Of a stretch of DNA of 64,000 nucleotides, positions 47,171-57,000 are shown piece by piece. A program made the position numbers and the translations under genes. Under the pieces are notes generated by a model. That model saw only the letters and a list, made by a program, of their open reading frames with translations, did no database searches and was not told the origin of the DNA. The DNA comes from JBNGOQ01 sp050589645 (lineage in GTDB: Bacteria > Bacteroidota > Bacteroidia > Flavobacteriales > Flavobacteriaceae), in contig NZ_JBNGOQ010000001.1 of NCBI RefSeq assembly GCF_050589645.1, forward strand, positions 868,001 through 932,000. The letters run 5' to 3'. How positions within the stretch are numbered: position 1 is the stretch's first letter; each line of letters starts with the position of its first letter.

Positions 47171-48063
47171 AAACAAAACTCTTCCTATTTACACTGTCTG
47201 CATTAGCCGGACTTCAAACGATCGCCCAGAATACCTTTCCCTCTTCGGGCAATGTAGGCGTTGGTACCACCTCACCTCTGGAAAAAATTCATCTACAGAA
47301 TGGAAAACTACTGATTAAAAGCGGGACCTCGACCAACAATGCTGCTCATGCCTCTGGTTTGAAATTCGTCACCGATGTAGATTCCAGATTTGCAGAAATA
47401 TTGATTAGAAGGGGAAATAGTTCGCTGCATACGGGATTGCAATTTAATACATTCAATTCCGCTGTGATCGAGACAATGACGCTGTTGGATGGCAATGTGG
47501 GTATTGGAAAATCGAATCCGATAGGGAAACTCGATGTAAATGGGAATATAAAGGCAACTGGCCATATTGTGGTCAATAAGGGCGGTAGTTACAGGATTGC
47601 ACTGAACGGGGATGCCCATGGGTACATTTACGGAAGAAACGATGCGGTAGAAAACAAGTTTCTTATTCATTCCAATGGAAACAGCTGGTTTAATGGTGGC
47701 AACGTTGGCATTGGCACTACTGCCCCGGACTCCAAACTCACCGTAAAAGGCAAAATCCATGCCGAGGAGGTCAAGGTAGACCTTTCCGTACCGGGGCCAG
47801 ACTATGTGTTCAAAGAGGATTACGATCTACGTACCCTGGAAGAAACCCAGCAATACATCAAGGAATATGGCCATCTGCCGAATATCCCTTCCGCTGCGGA
47901 AATGGAGGAAAACGGGGTGGAACTGGGCATGATGAACATGAAACTGTTGGAGAAGATCGAAGAGTTGACCTTATATGTAATCGCCTTAAAAAGGGAAAAT
48001 GAAAATCAACAACAACAAATAGAACTACTTAAACAAAATAAGTATGAAAACACACAACACTAA
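47167..48063 (+). CDS. Tail-fibre-like secreted protein, array 2 member 1
   Basis: A 298-residue paralog: signal peptide (MKTKLFLFTLSALAGLQTIAQ), mature start NTFPSSGNVGVGTTSP, a variable region with NVGIGKSNPIGKLDVNG and GSYRIALNGDAHGYIYGRND, a third NVGIGTTAP repeat, the shared C-terminal block and a Gln/Asn-rich coiled-coil tail. The variable region is similar to that of array 2 member 4, so variable parts are also shared between members. The 3' end overlaps member 2 by 20 nt. Confidence 0.75.
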   Translation: MKTKLFLFTLSALAGLQTIAQNTFPSSGNVGVGTTSPLEKIHLQNGKLLIKSGTSTNNAAHASGLKFVTDVDSRFAEILIRRGNSSLHTGLQFNTFNSAVIETMTLLDGNVGIGKSNPIGKLDVNGNIKATGHIVVNKGGSYRIALNGDAHGYIYGRNDAVENKFLIHSNGNSWFNGGNVGIGTTAPDSKLTVKGKIHAEEVKVDLSVPGPDYVFKEDYDLRTLEETQQYIKEYGHLPNIPSAAEMEENGVELGMMNMKLLEKIEELTLYVIALKRENENQQQQIELLKQNKYENTQH

Positions 48064-49258
48064 AACCGGCCATTATGGCATAGGCCTCTTACTTTTCTTG
48101 CTTGTTGCCGTTCAAATTGGGTTCGCACAGAACCAGTACCCCGCCAGTTCTGATGTTATTCTAGACGGACGTAGCGTTCGTTTCCAAATCCCGACTACGA
48201 CCGGAGGTTGGGCCCGAGGAGGCCATTTTTACAACCCCACGGGAGCCACCAAATGGGGTGGAGTAGGGTTGTACGGTGTTAGTACCACGCAGGAGCGAAT
48301 TTACCTGGCGCATGGCACAAGCCCACACGCCTCCCTTTTGGGAATGCATATTTTAAGCTCGGGCAATATTGGTATCGGCACCATTAGTCCGTCGGGAAAA
48401 CTTGAAATTATTGGTAACCCGGGCGAGCAATCACAGGGGCAATTGCATTTGGTGGGGAATGGAGAAATGGGCCCGGGCGATGCCTATATCAGTTTTTGGG
48501 AGGGTTCGGAGGTCAATTCTAAATGGTCCATGGGGGTAAATGACAGCAACAACGCTTTCAGTATTTCCTATGGGCTAACCATGGATGCGGACCCCAAACT
48601 GGTGGTCAAAGATGTCACCGGATATGTGGGTATTGGTACGACCAATCCGACCGGGAAACTTCAGATCAAAGGAGAAGCGGGGGAACAAAGTCAAGGTCAG
48701 CTCTACCTCGTCGGAAATGGTGAAACAGGTCCTGGCGATGCCTATATCAGCTTTTGGGAAGGGAGTGAGGTGGATTCGAAATGGTCCATCGGCGTCATGG
48801 ATAATGACAATGCCTTTGCTATTTCCCATGGTTTAACCATGGATGCCGCACCAAAATTTGTGCTGAAGGAAAACAGTGGTTTTGTCGGTATCGGCACTAC
48901 TGCCCCAGATGCCAAACTCACCGTAAAGGGGAATATCCACGCCGAGGAGGTCAAGGTAGACCTTTCCGTACCCGGCCCGGATTATGTATTCAAAGAGGAT
49001 TACAATCTACGCACTTTAGAAGAATTACAACAATACATCAAGGAAAATGGCCACCTGCCCAACATCCCATCCGCTGCGGAAATGGAGGAAACTGGGGTGG
49101 AACTTGGCACAATGAACATGAAACTCTTGGAGAAGATCGAGGAGCTTATGCTCTACACCATAGCCCAGCAAAAAGAGTTACAGGAAAAGACAGCACAGCT
49201 GATGCTTTTGGAAAAACGCCTTAAAAAAATAGAACAACTTTTAATAGATAAACCATGA
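48044..49258 (+). CDS. Tail-fibre-like secreted protein, array 2 member 2
   Basis: The longest fibre-like protein (404 residues), with a signal peptide (IGLLLFLLVAVQIGFAQ). The variable region holds an internal duplication of about 80 residues: GQLHLVGNGEMGPGDAYISF and GQLYLVGNGETGPGDAYISF, each introduced by an NPxGKLxI strand after a GIGT motif. The shared C-terminal block and a Leu/Lys-rich coiled-coil tail follow. The duplication is also visible in the DNA (48385-48620 against 48635-48870). The stop overlaps member 3 (ATGA). Confidence 0.75.
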   Translation: MKTHNTKTGHYGIGLLLFLLVAVQIGFAQNQYPASSDVILDGRSVRFQIPTTTGGWARGGHFYNPTGATKWGGVGLYGVSTTQERIYLAHGTSPHASLLGMHILSSGNIGIGTISPSGKLEIIGNPGEQSQGQLHLVGNGEMGPGDAYISFWEGSEVNSKWSMGVNDSNNAFSISYGLTMDADPKLVVKDVTGYVGIGTTNPTGKLQIKGEAGEQSQGQLYLVGNGETGPGDAYISFWEGSEVDSKWSIGVMDNDNAFAISHGLTMDAAPKFVLKENSGFVGIGTTAPDAKLTVKGNIHAEEVKVDLSVPGPDYVFKEDYNLRTLEELQQYIKENGHLPNIPSAAEMEETGVELGTMNMKLLEKIEELMLYTIAQQKELQEKTAQLMLLEKRLKKIEQLLIDKP

Positions 49259-50164
49259 GAAAACTACTCTTTTTGACATTTGCCATACCCCATGTGCTTT
49301 TGGCGCAGACCAATACCTTTCCCACTTCCGGTAATGTGGGAATAGGGACAATCAACCCTACCACTGTTTTGGAAATTAGAGATGCAAATCCTGTAATAAC
49401 AATTGGAACTTCATCGAATACGGGAGGAGGATTTTATTTTGGCAATTCTGCACATGGTATTAAGCGAAATTTCGACAATTTGGGGAATGATATAGGGCTT
49501 TATACCACTATCCACTAATGGAGAAAATACAGGACAGTTTGTTCTGTCGTCATCAGGCAATGTGGGTATCGGGACTTCAGGTACTTCAAATGCCATTTTA
49601 ACGGTGAATGGTGATAGCTATAATGGTATTCGTATAGAAAATGACGAACCTAGCAGGGAAGCTTCTATCAGACTACGTTCCAAAAATGCATCCGGATCAC
49701 TTTTCCACTCGGATATCTCCTCATATTATAATGGTTCAACTGGTTTTGTAGGCTTTAAAACACCGCATAACAATACGCCGGGGGCGGGGTACAAGCTTAT
49801 AGTAAATAATTCGGGGAATGTTGGCATCGGCACTACTGCCCCAGATGCCAAACTCACCGTAAAGGGGAATATCCACGCCGAGGAGGTAAAAGTAGATCTT
49901 TCCGTACCCGGCCCGGATTATGTATTCAAAGAGGATTACAACCTACGCACTTTAGAAGAATTACAACAATACATCAAAGAACATGGCCATCTCCCCAACG
50001 TTCCCTCCGCTTCGGAAATGGAGGAGAATGGGGTGCAACTAGGGATTATGAATATGAAACTCCTGGAGAAGATCGAGGAGTTCACCCTCTATATCATTCA
50101 ACAACAGGATCAAATCAAGGTGATGCAAAAAGAAATAAAACAACTTAAAACAGGACAGAAATGA
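49255..50164 (+). pseudogene. Tail-fibre-like protein, array 2 member 3, interrupted by a 7-bp frameshift
   Basis: The first frame (49255-49518) has the signal peptide and NTFPTSGNVGIGTINPTTVL but stops at 49518. The continuation is in another frame (about 49515-50164) and contains GQFVLSSSGNVGIGT, the shared block and the coiled-coil tail. At the junction lies an imperfect 7-bp tandem repeat (CCACTAT then CCACTAA, 49505-49518). Removing 7 bp restores one frame reading LYTTNGENTGQFVLSS across the break. Ends still overlap neighbours by ATGA. Downstream translation may restart at the internal ATG at 49562, though without a signal peptide. Confidence 0.8.
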
Positions 50165-50844
50165 AAAAATTGCTTTTACTACTATGCTGCCTGCCGTTCC
50201 TCGGTTTGGCCCAAACGAATACCTTCCCTGCTTCCGGTAATGTGGGTATCGGCACCTTAAGTCCGGTGAGTAAATTGGATGTCAATGGATCTCTGAGGGC
50301 CCAAGATGTCATTACAGTCCAAAAAGGTAGCAGTTATAAGATAGCCTTGAACGGCCAGTACGATGGTTATATTACTGGAAGGAATACCTCTTTTGTCCAG
50401 AAGTTTACGATTAGTTCCAATGGTAACTCGTTCTTAAATGGAGGCAATGTCGGCATCGGTACTGCAACCCCTGATTCCAAACTCACTGTAAAGGGTAAGA
50501 TCCACGCGGAGGAGGTCAAGGTGGATCTTTCCGTACCGGGACCAGACTTTGTGTTTAAGGAGGATTACGATCTACGTACCCTTAAGGAAACCCAACAATA
50601 CATCAAAGAAAATGGCCACCTACCGAATATCCCTTCCGCTGCGGAAATGGAGGAGAATGGGGTAGAACTAGGGATTATGAATATGAAACTGCTTGAAAAA
50701 ATCGAGGAGCTCACCCTTTACACCATAGCCCAACAGCAACAGCTTGAAACATACAAAACCTTGGAAATACAATTCAAGGCACTCCAATCGCAGCACCAAG
50801 ACCTGCAAGAACAAATCGATGAACTTAAAACGCTTATAAAATGA
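50161..50844 (+). CDS. Tail-fibre-like secreted protein, array 2 member 4
   Basis: The shortest intact member (227 residues): signal peptide (MKKLLLLLCCLPFLGLAQ), NTFPASGNVGIGTLSPVSKL, a short variable region (GSSYKIALNGQYDGYITGRN, related to member 1), the shared C-terminal block and a Gln-rich coiled coil. It ends in an ATGA overlap with the Rhs N-terminal half gene, so fibre and Rhs genes are translationally coupled in this module. Confidence 0.75.
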   Translation: MKKLLLLLCCLPFLGLAQTNTFPASGNVGIGTLSPVSKLDVNGSLRAQDVITVQKGSSYKIALNGQYDGYITGRNTSFVQKFTISSNGNSFLNGGNVGIGTATPDSKLTVKGKIHAEEVKVDLSVPGPDFVFKEDYDLRTLKETQQYIKENGHLPNIPSAAEMEENGVELGIMNMKLLEKIEELTLYTIAQQQQLETYKTLEIQFKALQSQHQDLQEQIDELKTLIK

Positions 50845-53800
50845 AAAAGACGATCCTTATGCTCCTCCTTTTGGGGCTAGTCAACAGCTATGGGCAGGAA
50901 CTGCCCAAGATCATCCCGGCCAATCCCGAAGTGGCCTCGCTGGGAAAATACGGGGACATTCCCGTGGGCTACCATACCGGGGTGCCCAATATCTCGGTGC
51001 CCCTGGTACAACTCTCGGGCAGAAGTACCCAAGTGCCCGTAAGCCTCAGTTACCATGCCTCCGGCTTTCGTGTCAATGAAATTGCCTCCAGAACTGGTTT
51101 GGGGTGGACCCTCATGGCAGGCGGCTCCATCAGCAGAAGCGTACGGGGCATACCGGACGATTACGTCACCGGCTTTTTGAACCCCACCGTGACCGTACCG
51201 GGATTTCTGGCCGGGACGCCCACCGACAAACTCTACTGGATCGACGGCTTCCACGATGAATACGACTTTGAATCGGACATCTATCACTACAACTTCCAGG
51301 GACAAAGTGGCAAGTTCTTCTTTAAGCAGGACGAGACCGTGGTCTGCCATCCCAAGACCGATCTAAAGATAGTTCCCGAATTTAACGGAAGTGGCAAGAT
51401 CTTGGGCTTTCAAATAACGAACGTGGACGGTACCATCTATCATTTTGGCAAGTCCAAGGATGGACTCCGGGAAGCAAAGGATCTTTCCACGACCTACGGC
51501 ATCAACGGGAGCACCCTCCCCGATCCGCCCCAGTCCATGGAAGATTACACTACCTCCTGGAAGCTCATGGATATAGAAACGCACGACAAGGAGCTTACCT
51601 CCTTTAGCTATACCCATGCCAACGTAAGCTTTTACAATGTGGGAGGCCAGCGCAAGGAGATACCGACCCTTGGAGGCACCTCCAGCAATCCCATTGGCAC
51701 CAGCTATACCTATAACGTGGACAAGGTGCACCGACTTACCTCCGTTTCCAACGACCGGGGCTCGGTCGCCTTTGAGTACACCCTCTCCCGTACGGATCTG
51801 AAGTTCGATTACGCGCTGACCGATGTGAAGCTCAAGGACGCGTCCAACAATGTTGTGGATGCCTATAAGCTCAATTACGGCTACTTTACCTCTACCCAGC
51901 TGAGTACGGTGAACTTTGGGGATCTGGACCAAAGACGCAAACGGCTCTATCTACAGAACGTACAGCAGACCGTGGGCAGCACCACCAATAAGAAATATAC
52001 CTTTACCTATAATACTTCCAAAATATTGCCGGACCGGATGTCCTATGCCCAGGATTTTTGGGGCTACTACAACGGAAAGAACAATACCTTTTTCTACCCC
52101 GAGATCGAATGGAACGGTGGCGCAGGCAGTACTACCTACACCACCATCCCAGGGGGCGATCGTACGGTAGACGAAACCTCTGCCAAGGCCTGTATGCTTA
52201 CCAAGATTACCTACCCTACGGGCGGGTACACGGAGTTCGACTATGAATCCAACACCATTGGGAACATAGGCAATATTGATTTTTTTCCGTTGATCGAAAC
52301 GGAGACCGAGGTGATCGACGGGCTCAGTTCCATAGGTTCCACTGCCACCGTTTTTGAAAAGGTGATCACCATAAGCGATCCCAGTATTTATGTGGCCGGA
52401 ATCACCTGGTCGGTAGAATTTATTACCTGTGCCAATCCAACCGGATTTGAATGTCCCCTGGCCGAGCTCTACAAATGGGACGGCTCCCAATATGTGCTTA
52501 TTTCCAACACCAGTGGCTCCGGGATAAGCTCGCAAGGGATTGTTTTTAATCCCAGTAGCCCCTTGCAGTTAAAAATAAAGTTGTACAATAATTCAGGGGT
52601 TTTTCCCCCGGATCCACGGCAGGATATTTCCGCTACGGTATTCGGAAAGACGGTGTCGTCCATATACGACAACGGCGTACCGGGGGGCGGACTGCGGGTA
52701 AAAAGCATCACCTCCTATGACAGCGACAACACGCAGTTGCTAAAAAAAGACTATCTGTACACCCTTTTCAGCGATCCCACCACCACCAGCGGGGGCGCAT
52801 TGAATCCGCCCACTTATGTCTATAAGAATATGCCCTACTGCAACGACCTGGGTGCTACCGCCGGACCCATGGACCTGCTGTCCTCCAACAGCGTTTTCCC
52901 CTTGACCAACGGCAGTTCCTATACCACCTGCTATACCAATGTGACGGAACTTTTGGACGGCGGGAACGAGGGCAAGAACGAGTATACCTACCATTTTGTC
53001 TATGACGGGGAGGGCGTACAGACCAATATCTATTTCACGGGCTCCCTGGAATTCGGGATCAATACCCCCCTGCAGGATTTTGCGCACCGGCGTGGCCTGC
53101 TCCTGAAGAAAAAGACCTATGCCAAAACAGGTGCTACCTATAAGCTGCTCAAGGAGACCTCCAACAGCTACAACGCCTTTGGGGAAAACCTCTTGGATGA
53201 GAACCTGGTCATTGACCATAGGGGCTGTTTTGGTGGCTATACGCCCTATTCTAACCTGAGCGAACGTTTTTACCAGACCCAACAGGTGGTGAAGGACTAT
53301 CACGATTCGGAGGACGTGACCACGACCACCACCTACAATTACGACCCAACCGGCTATACGGGGAGAAGCTTCCCCATAGAAACGGTCACCACGGACAGCA
53401 AGGGCAATTCGGTGACCACGCGCACTTATTTTACGGCCGACAAGGCACTGCTCACCGGCCTCACCACTACAGCCTCCAATGCCATTGAGGACCTCAAGGA
53501 TCAAAACCGGGTGGCAGAACCGCTCCAGGTGAGCACTACACTTAGGAATTCGGGCAGCACTATTTTGTCTGAAAGCGATCTGCGGACCAATTACAGGAAT
53601 TGGGGCAGTGATCTGGTGCTTCCGGAATACGTGCAATCGCGCAAAGGCAGCAGCAACCTGAATGATCGGATCCAATACCATAGCTACTACAGCAATGGCA
53701 ATGTAAGGGAGGTTTCCAAGGCCAATGGACCCCTGATTACCTATATCTGGGGCTATAACGAGGAATACCCGGTGGCCAAGGTGGAGAATGCCAGCTATAG

Positions 53801-54068
53801 TCAAATAGAGGCCTTGACCGAGTTTGGGACCAACTTTACACTGGGCGCCGGAGGATTATCCGCTATTCAGAATACGGACCTGCGCACTTTGGCGAATGCC
53901 ATGGTAACCACCTTTACCTACGATCCCCAAGTGGGGGTTACCAGTGTTACCGACCCCAGGGGGTATACCACCACCTACGAGTACGACAGCTTTAATCGCT
54001 TGCAGTATGTGCGGGATGCCCAGGGCCAACTGCTGTCCGAGAACAAGTACAACTATAAAACCCAATAA
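50841..54068 (+). CDS. Rhs-type toxin complex, N-terminal half (module 2, Rhs-A2)
   Basis: A 1075-residue secreted protein with signal peptide MKKTILMLLLLGLVNSYGQ. The opening matches Rhs-A1 in plan: DIPVGYHTGVPNISVPLVQL, VPVSLSYHASGFRVNEIASR, GLGWTLMAGGSISRSVRGIPDD. It lacks the Gly-rich insert and the PKD-like domain of Rhs-A1. The middle is beta-rich (YHFGKSKDGLREAKD, FTYNTSKILPDRMSYAQDFW). It ends in a canonical YD repeat (TTYEYDSFNRLQYVRDAQGQ, LLSENKYNYKTQ). The core-bearing half follows 4 nt later. GC content and codon use are those of the core genome, unlike the toxin tips. Confidence 0.82.
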   Translation: MKKTILMLLLLGLVNSYGQELPKIIPANPEVASLGKYGDIPVGYHTGVPNISVPLVQLSGRSTQVPVSLSYHASGFRVNEIASRTGLGWTLMAGGSISRSVRGIPDDYVTGFLNPTVTVPGFLAGTPTDKLYWIDGFHDEYDFESDIYHYNFQGQSGKFFFKQDETVVCHPKTDLKIVPEFNGSGKILGFQITNVDGTIYHFGKSKDGLREAKDLSTTYGINGSTLPDPPQSMEDYTTSWKLMDIETHDKELTSFSYTHANVSFYNVGGQRKEIPTLGGTSSNPIGTSYTYNVDKVHRLTSVSNDRGSVAFEYTLSRTDLKFDYALTDVKLKDASNNVVDAYKLNYGYFTSTQLSTVNFGDLDQRRKRLYLQNVQQTVGSTTNKKYTFTYNTSKILPDRMSYAQDFWGYYNGKNNTFFYPEIEWNGGAGSTTYTTIPGGDRTVDETSAKACMLTKITYPTGGYTEFDYESNTIGNIGNIDFFPLIETETEVIDGLSSIGSTATVFEKVITISDPSIYVAGITWSVEFITCANPTGFECPLAELYKWDGSQYVLISNTSGSGISSQGIVFNPSSPLQLKIKLYNNSGVFPPDPRQDISATVFGKTVSSIYDNGVPGGGLRVKSITSYDSDNTQLLKKDYLYTLFSDPTTTSGGALNPPTYVYKNMPYCNDLGATAGPMDLLSSNSVFPLTNGSSYTTCYTNVTELLDGGNEGKNEYTYHFVYDGEGVQTNIYFTGSLEFGINTPLQDFAHRRGLLLKKKTYAKTGATYKLLKETSNSYNAFGENLLDENLVIDHRGCFGGYTPYSNLSERFYQTQQVVKDYHDSEDVTTTTTYNYDPTGYTGRSFPIETVTTDSKGNSVTTRTYFTADKALLTGLTTTASNAIEDLKDQNRVAEPLQVSTTLRNSGSTILSESDLRTNYRNWGSDLVLPEYVQSRKGSSNLNDRIQYHSYYSNGNVREVSKANGPLITYIWGYNEEYPVAKVENASYSQIEALTEFGTNFTLGAGGLSAIQNTDLRTLANAMVTTFTYDPQVGVTSVTDPRGYTTTYEYDSFNRLQYVRDAQGQLLSENKYNYKTQ

Positions 54069-54072
54069 GGCC

Positions 54073-57000
54073 ATGAAAACCTATATCCATTTTATTATTT
54101 TGATCTTGGCCGGCCAACTGGTGCTGGGCCAGACCCCATCTACGATTACCAAGCCCGATGCAGGGCAATCTACCTATACGGTCACAGGGACCGTTACCCT
54201 GACCGCTGTGCAGAGCATAACCCTGGGACCAGGCTCCTGGATACAGAGCGGGGCCACCTTTACGGCCGCCGTTACGGGCGGACTTACGGCCCAGGACCCC
54301 TACACTTCCATAAGCTTCAGCGACGAGAACTACGTGTTTACGCGCGGTTTTCAAACGGGCATGGCCAGCTTTAACAGCGGTACGGCCAAAGAGGGCGATG
54401 TGCTGGAACAGATTACCTATTTTGATGGCCTGGGACGGCCCATGCAACAATTGGCGATCAAGTCGGCCCCCGACAAGGAAGACCTGCTGGTACATATGGA
54501 ATACGACCCCTATGGCCGGCAAGAAAAGGAATGGCTGCCCTATCACGAGCCTACGGGCAGCTTGGGCACCTACCGCGGCGATAAGGCCACGGCCACCCAA
54601 CAGTATTACCAAACGGAGTACGCGGCCGATTTCAGTGGACTCACCACGGCCAACGTAAATGCGTATTCCCAAAAGGAGTTTGAGCATTCGGAGCTGAACC
54701 GTCCCCTAAAACAAGGGGCACCGGGCAAGGATTGGAAAGTGGGCAACGGCCACGAGATCGAGTTTGCCTACGAGGGCAACGCCACCAACGAGGTACGCCG
54801 TTTCAATGTTACCCTCACCTTTGCCAACAATACCTATACGCCAACCTTGGTACAGAACGGCCATTACACCGCCGGGGAACTGTATAAAACCGTGACCAGG
54901 GACGAGAACCATAGCTCCGGCACCGACCATACCACGGAGGAGTTTACGGACAAACTGGGCCGGGTAGTGCTGAAACGCACCCACAATAGTGGGGACCATG
55001 ATACCTACTACGTGTACGACGACTATGGTAACCTGAGCTATGTACTGCCGCCCAAGGTGACCACGGGCAGTGTGAGCAGTACGGAACTCAGCGAACTCTG
55101 CTACCAGTACAAGTACGACCATAGGAACCGCCTAGTGGAAAAGAAGATTCCGGGCAAGGGCTGGGAGTATATCGTCTATAACCAACTGGACCAGCCCATC
55201 CTTACCCAGGATGCCAATCTGGATGCGGCCAACCAATGGCTCTTTACCAAATACGATGCCTTTGGCAGAGTGGCCTATACGGGCAGGGATGATGGCAATA
55301 GTAGTACCAGGACCACCTTACAGACTGCGGCCAATGGCGCAATTTCACCTTACGTTTCCAAGACGGGTGAAAATACGTATACGGCAGACAATACCAAAGT
55401 ATACTATTCCAACGATGCCTACCCAACCAGTTTTGATAAGGTATTTACCATCAATTACTATGATGACTATGTTTTTGATTTAGCAGGTATTGTCCTCCCT
55501 ACGGGCAACATCCTAGGCCAGGCACAGGCTACAGATGTAACCGGATTGCCCACAGGTTCCAAAGTTAGGGTGTTGGGCACCTCCAATTGGATTACCACAA
55601 TAACGATTTATGACACCAAGGGGAGACCTATTTATGTGGTCAGTAAAAACGATCATTTAGGCACCACAGATGTGGTGGAGACGGAGCTCGACTTTGGCGG
55701 CAAGGTTGTACGGACCAAGGCTACCCATAGCAGAACAGGGAACGCGGATATTGTTACCGAGGATAGCTTTGAATACGACCACGAGGCCCGTTTGATCACC
55801 CAACAACAGCAGATCAACAGTGGGGCAGAGGAGACCCTAGTGCACAACGCCTATGACAACTTGGGGCAGTTGACCTCCAAGCAGGTGGGCGATGGCCTGC
55901 AGACCGTGGACTATGCCTACAACGTACGGGGGTGGCTAAAGCAGATCAACGATCCAGCGAGCCTGGGCAGCGATCTCTTTGCCTTTGACATCAACTACAA
56001 CACGGCAGACCATAGCGGCACTGCGCTCTACAACGGCAATATCTCGGAAACGGAATGGAAGACGGCCAATGACAACGTGCTGCGCTGGTACCGTTACAGC
56101 TATGATGCCCTGAACCGCATTAGCAGTGGTACGGACAGTAGCGGTAATTACAACCTAGTCTCCATTGGCTATGACAAGAACGGCAATATTACGGCCTTGA
56201 ACCGCAAGGGGCATACCAACAGCGGGGCCACCACTTTTGGCACCATGGACAACCTCGTGTATACCTATGACAGCGGTAACAAGCTCACCAAGGTACTGGA
56301 TAACGGCAACGATACCTACGGCTTCAAGGACGGAGTCGATACCACCACGGAGTACACCTATGATACCAACGGCAATATGAAGACCGATGCCAACAAGGGT
56401 ATTACAAGTATTACGTACAATCATCTGAATTTACCTACACAAGTGACCCTTAGTGGAGGAAGTATTTCGTATATTTATGATGCCACGGGTGTAAAACTGA
56501 AGAAAACGGTGAACGAAACCGGGCAAAGTGCCGTAACGACCGAGTATGCTGGGAATTACGTGTACGAAAACAGTTCTTTGATATTTTTTAACCATCCCGA
56601 GGGCTATGTGGAACCGGATGGTAGCAATTGGGATTATGTGTACCAATATACGGACCATTTGGGCAACATCCGCCTGGCCTATTCCGATGATAACAACAAC
56701 GGTAGCATTGCCACCTCCGAAATCCGGGAGGAAAACAATTATTATCCTTTTGGGCTAAAGCATAAGGGGTATAATGGGGGACAAAGTGCGGCCAGAAATC
56801 ATAAATACGGTTTTGGCGGTAAGGAAGAACAGGATGAAGTTGGTCTTGGATGGCATGATTTTGGTGCAAGGAACTATGATGCAAGTATAGGAAGATGGAT
56901 GAATCCTGACCCATTGGCAGAGGCATACACTCATACATCCCCTTATGGTTATGTAGAGAATAATCCTGTATTTTTTATAGACCCCGATGGACTTAGGATT

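Larger units (their letters stand above)
47704..50721 (+). repeat. Conserved 3' cassette, four copies in array 2
   Basis: Copies at 47704-47976, 48884-49156, 49819-50092 and 50449-50721, homologous to the four in array 1. Copies in members 2 and 3 are especially alike and share the variant YNLRTLEELQQYIKE, pointing to recent duplication or gene conversion between them. Confidence 0.85.

Noticed and set aside
52740..53804. Long minus-strand open frame (354 codons) opposite Rhs-A2
   Set aside because: GC-rich, low-complexity complement of a beta-rich protein. No signal or domain; the plus-strand frame is clearly the gene.
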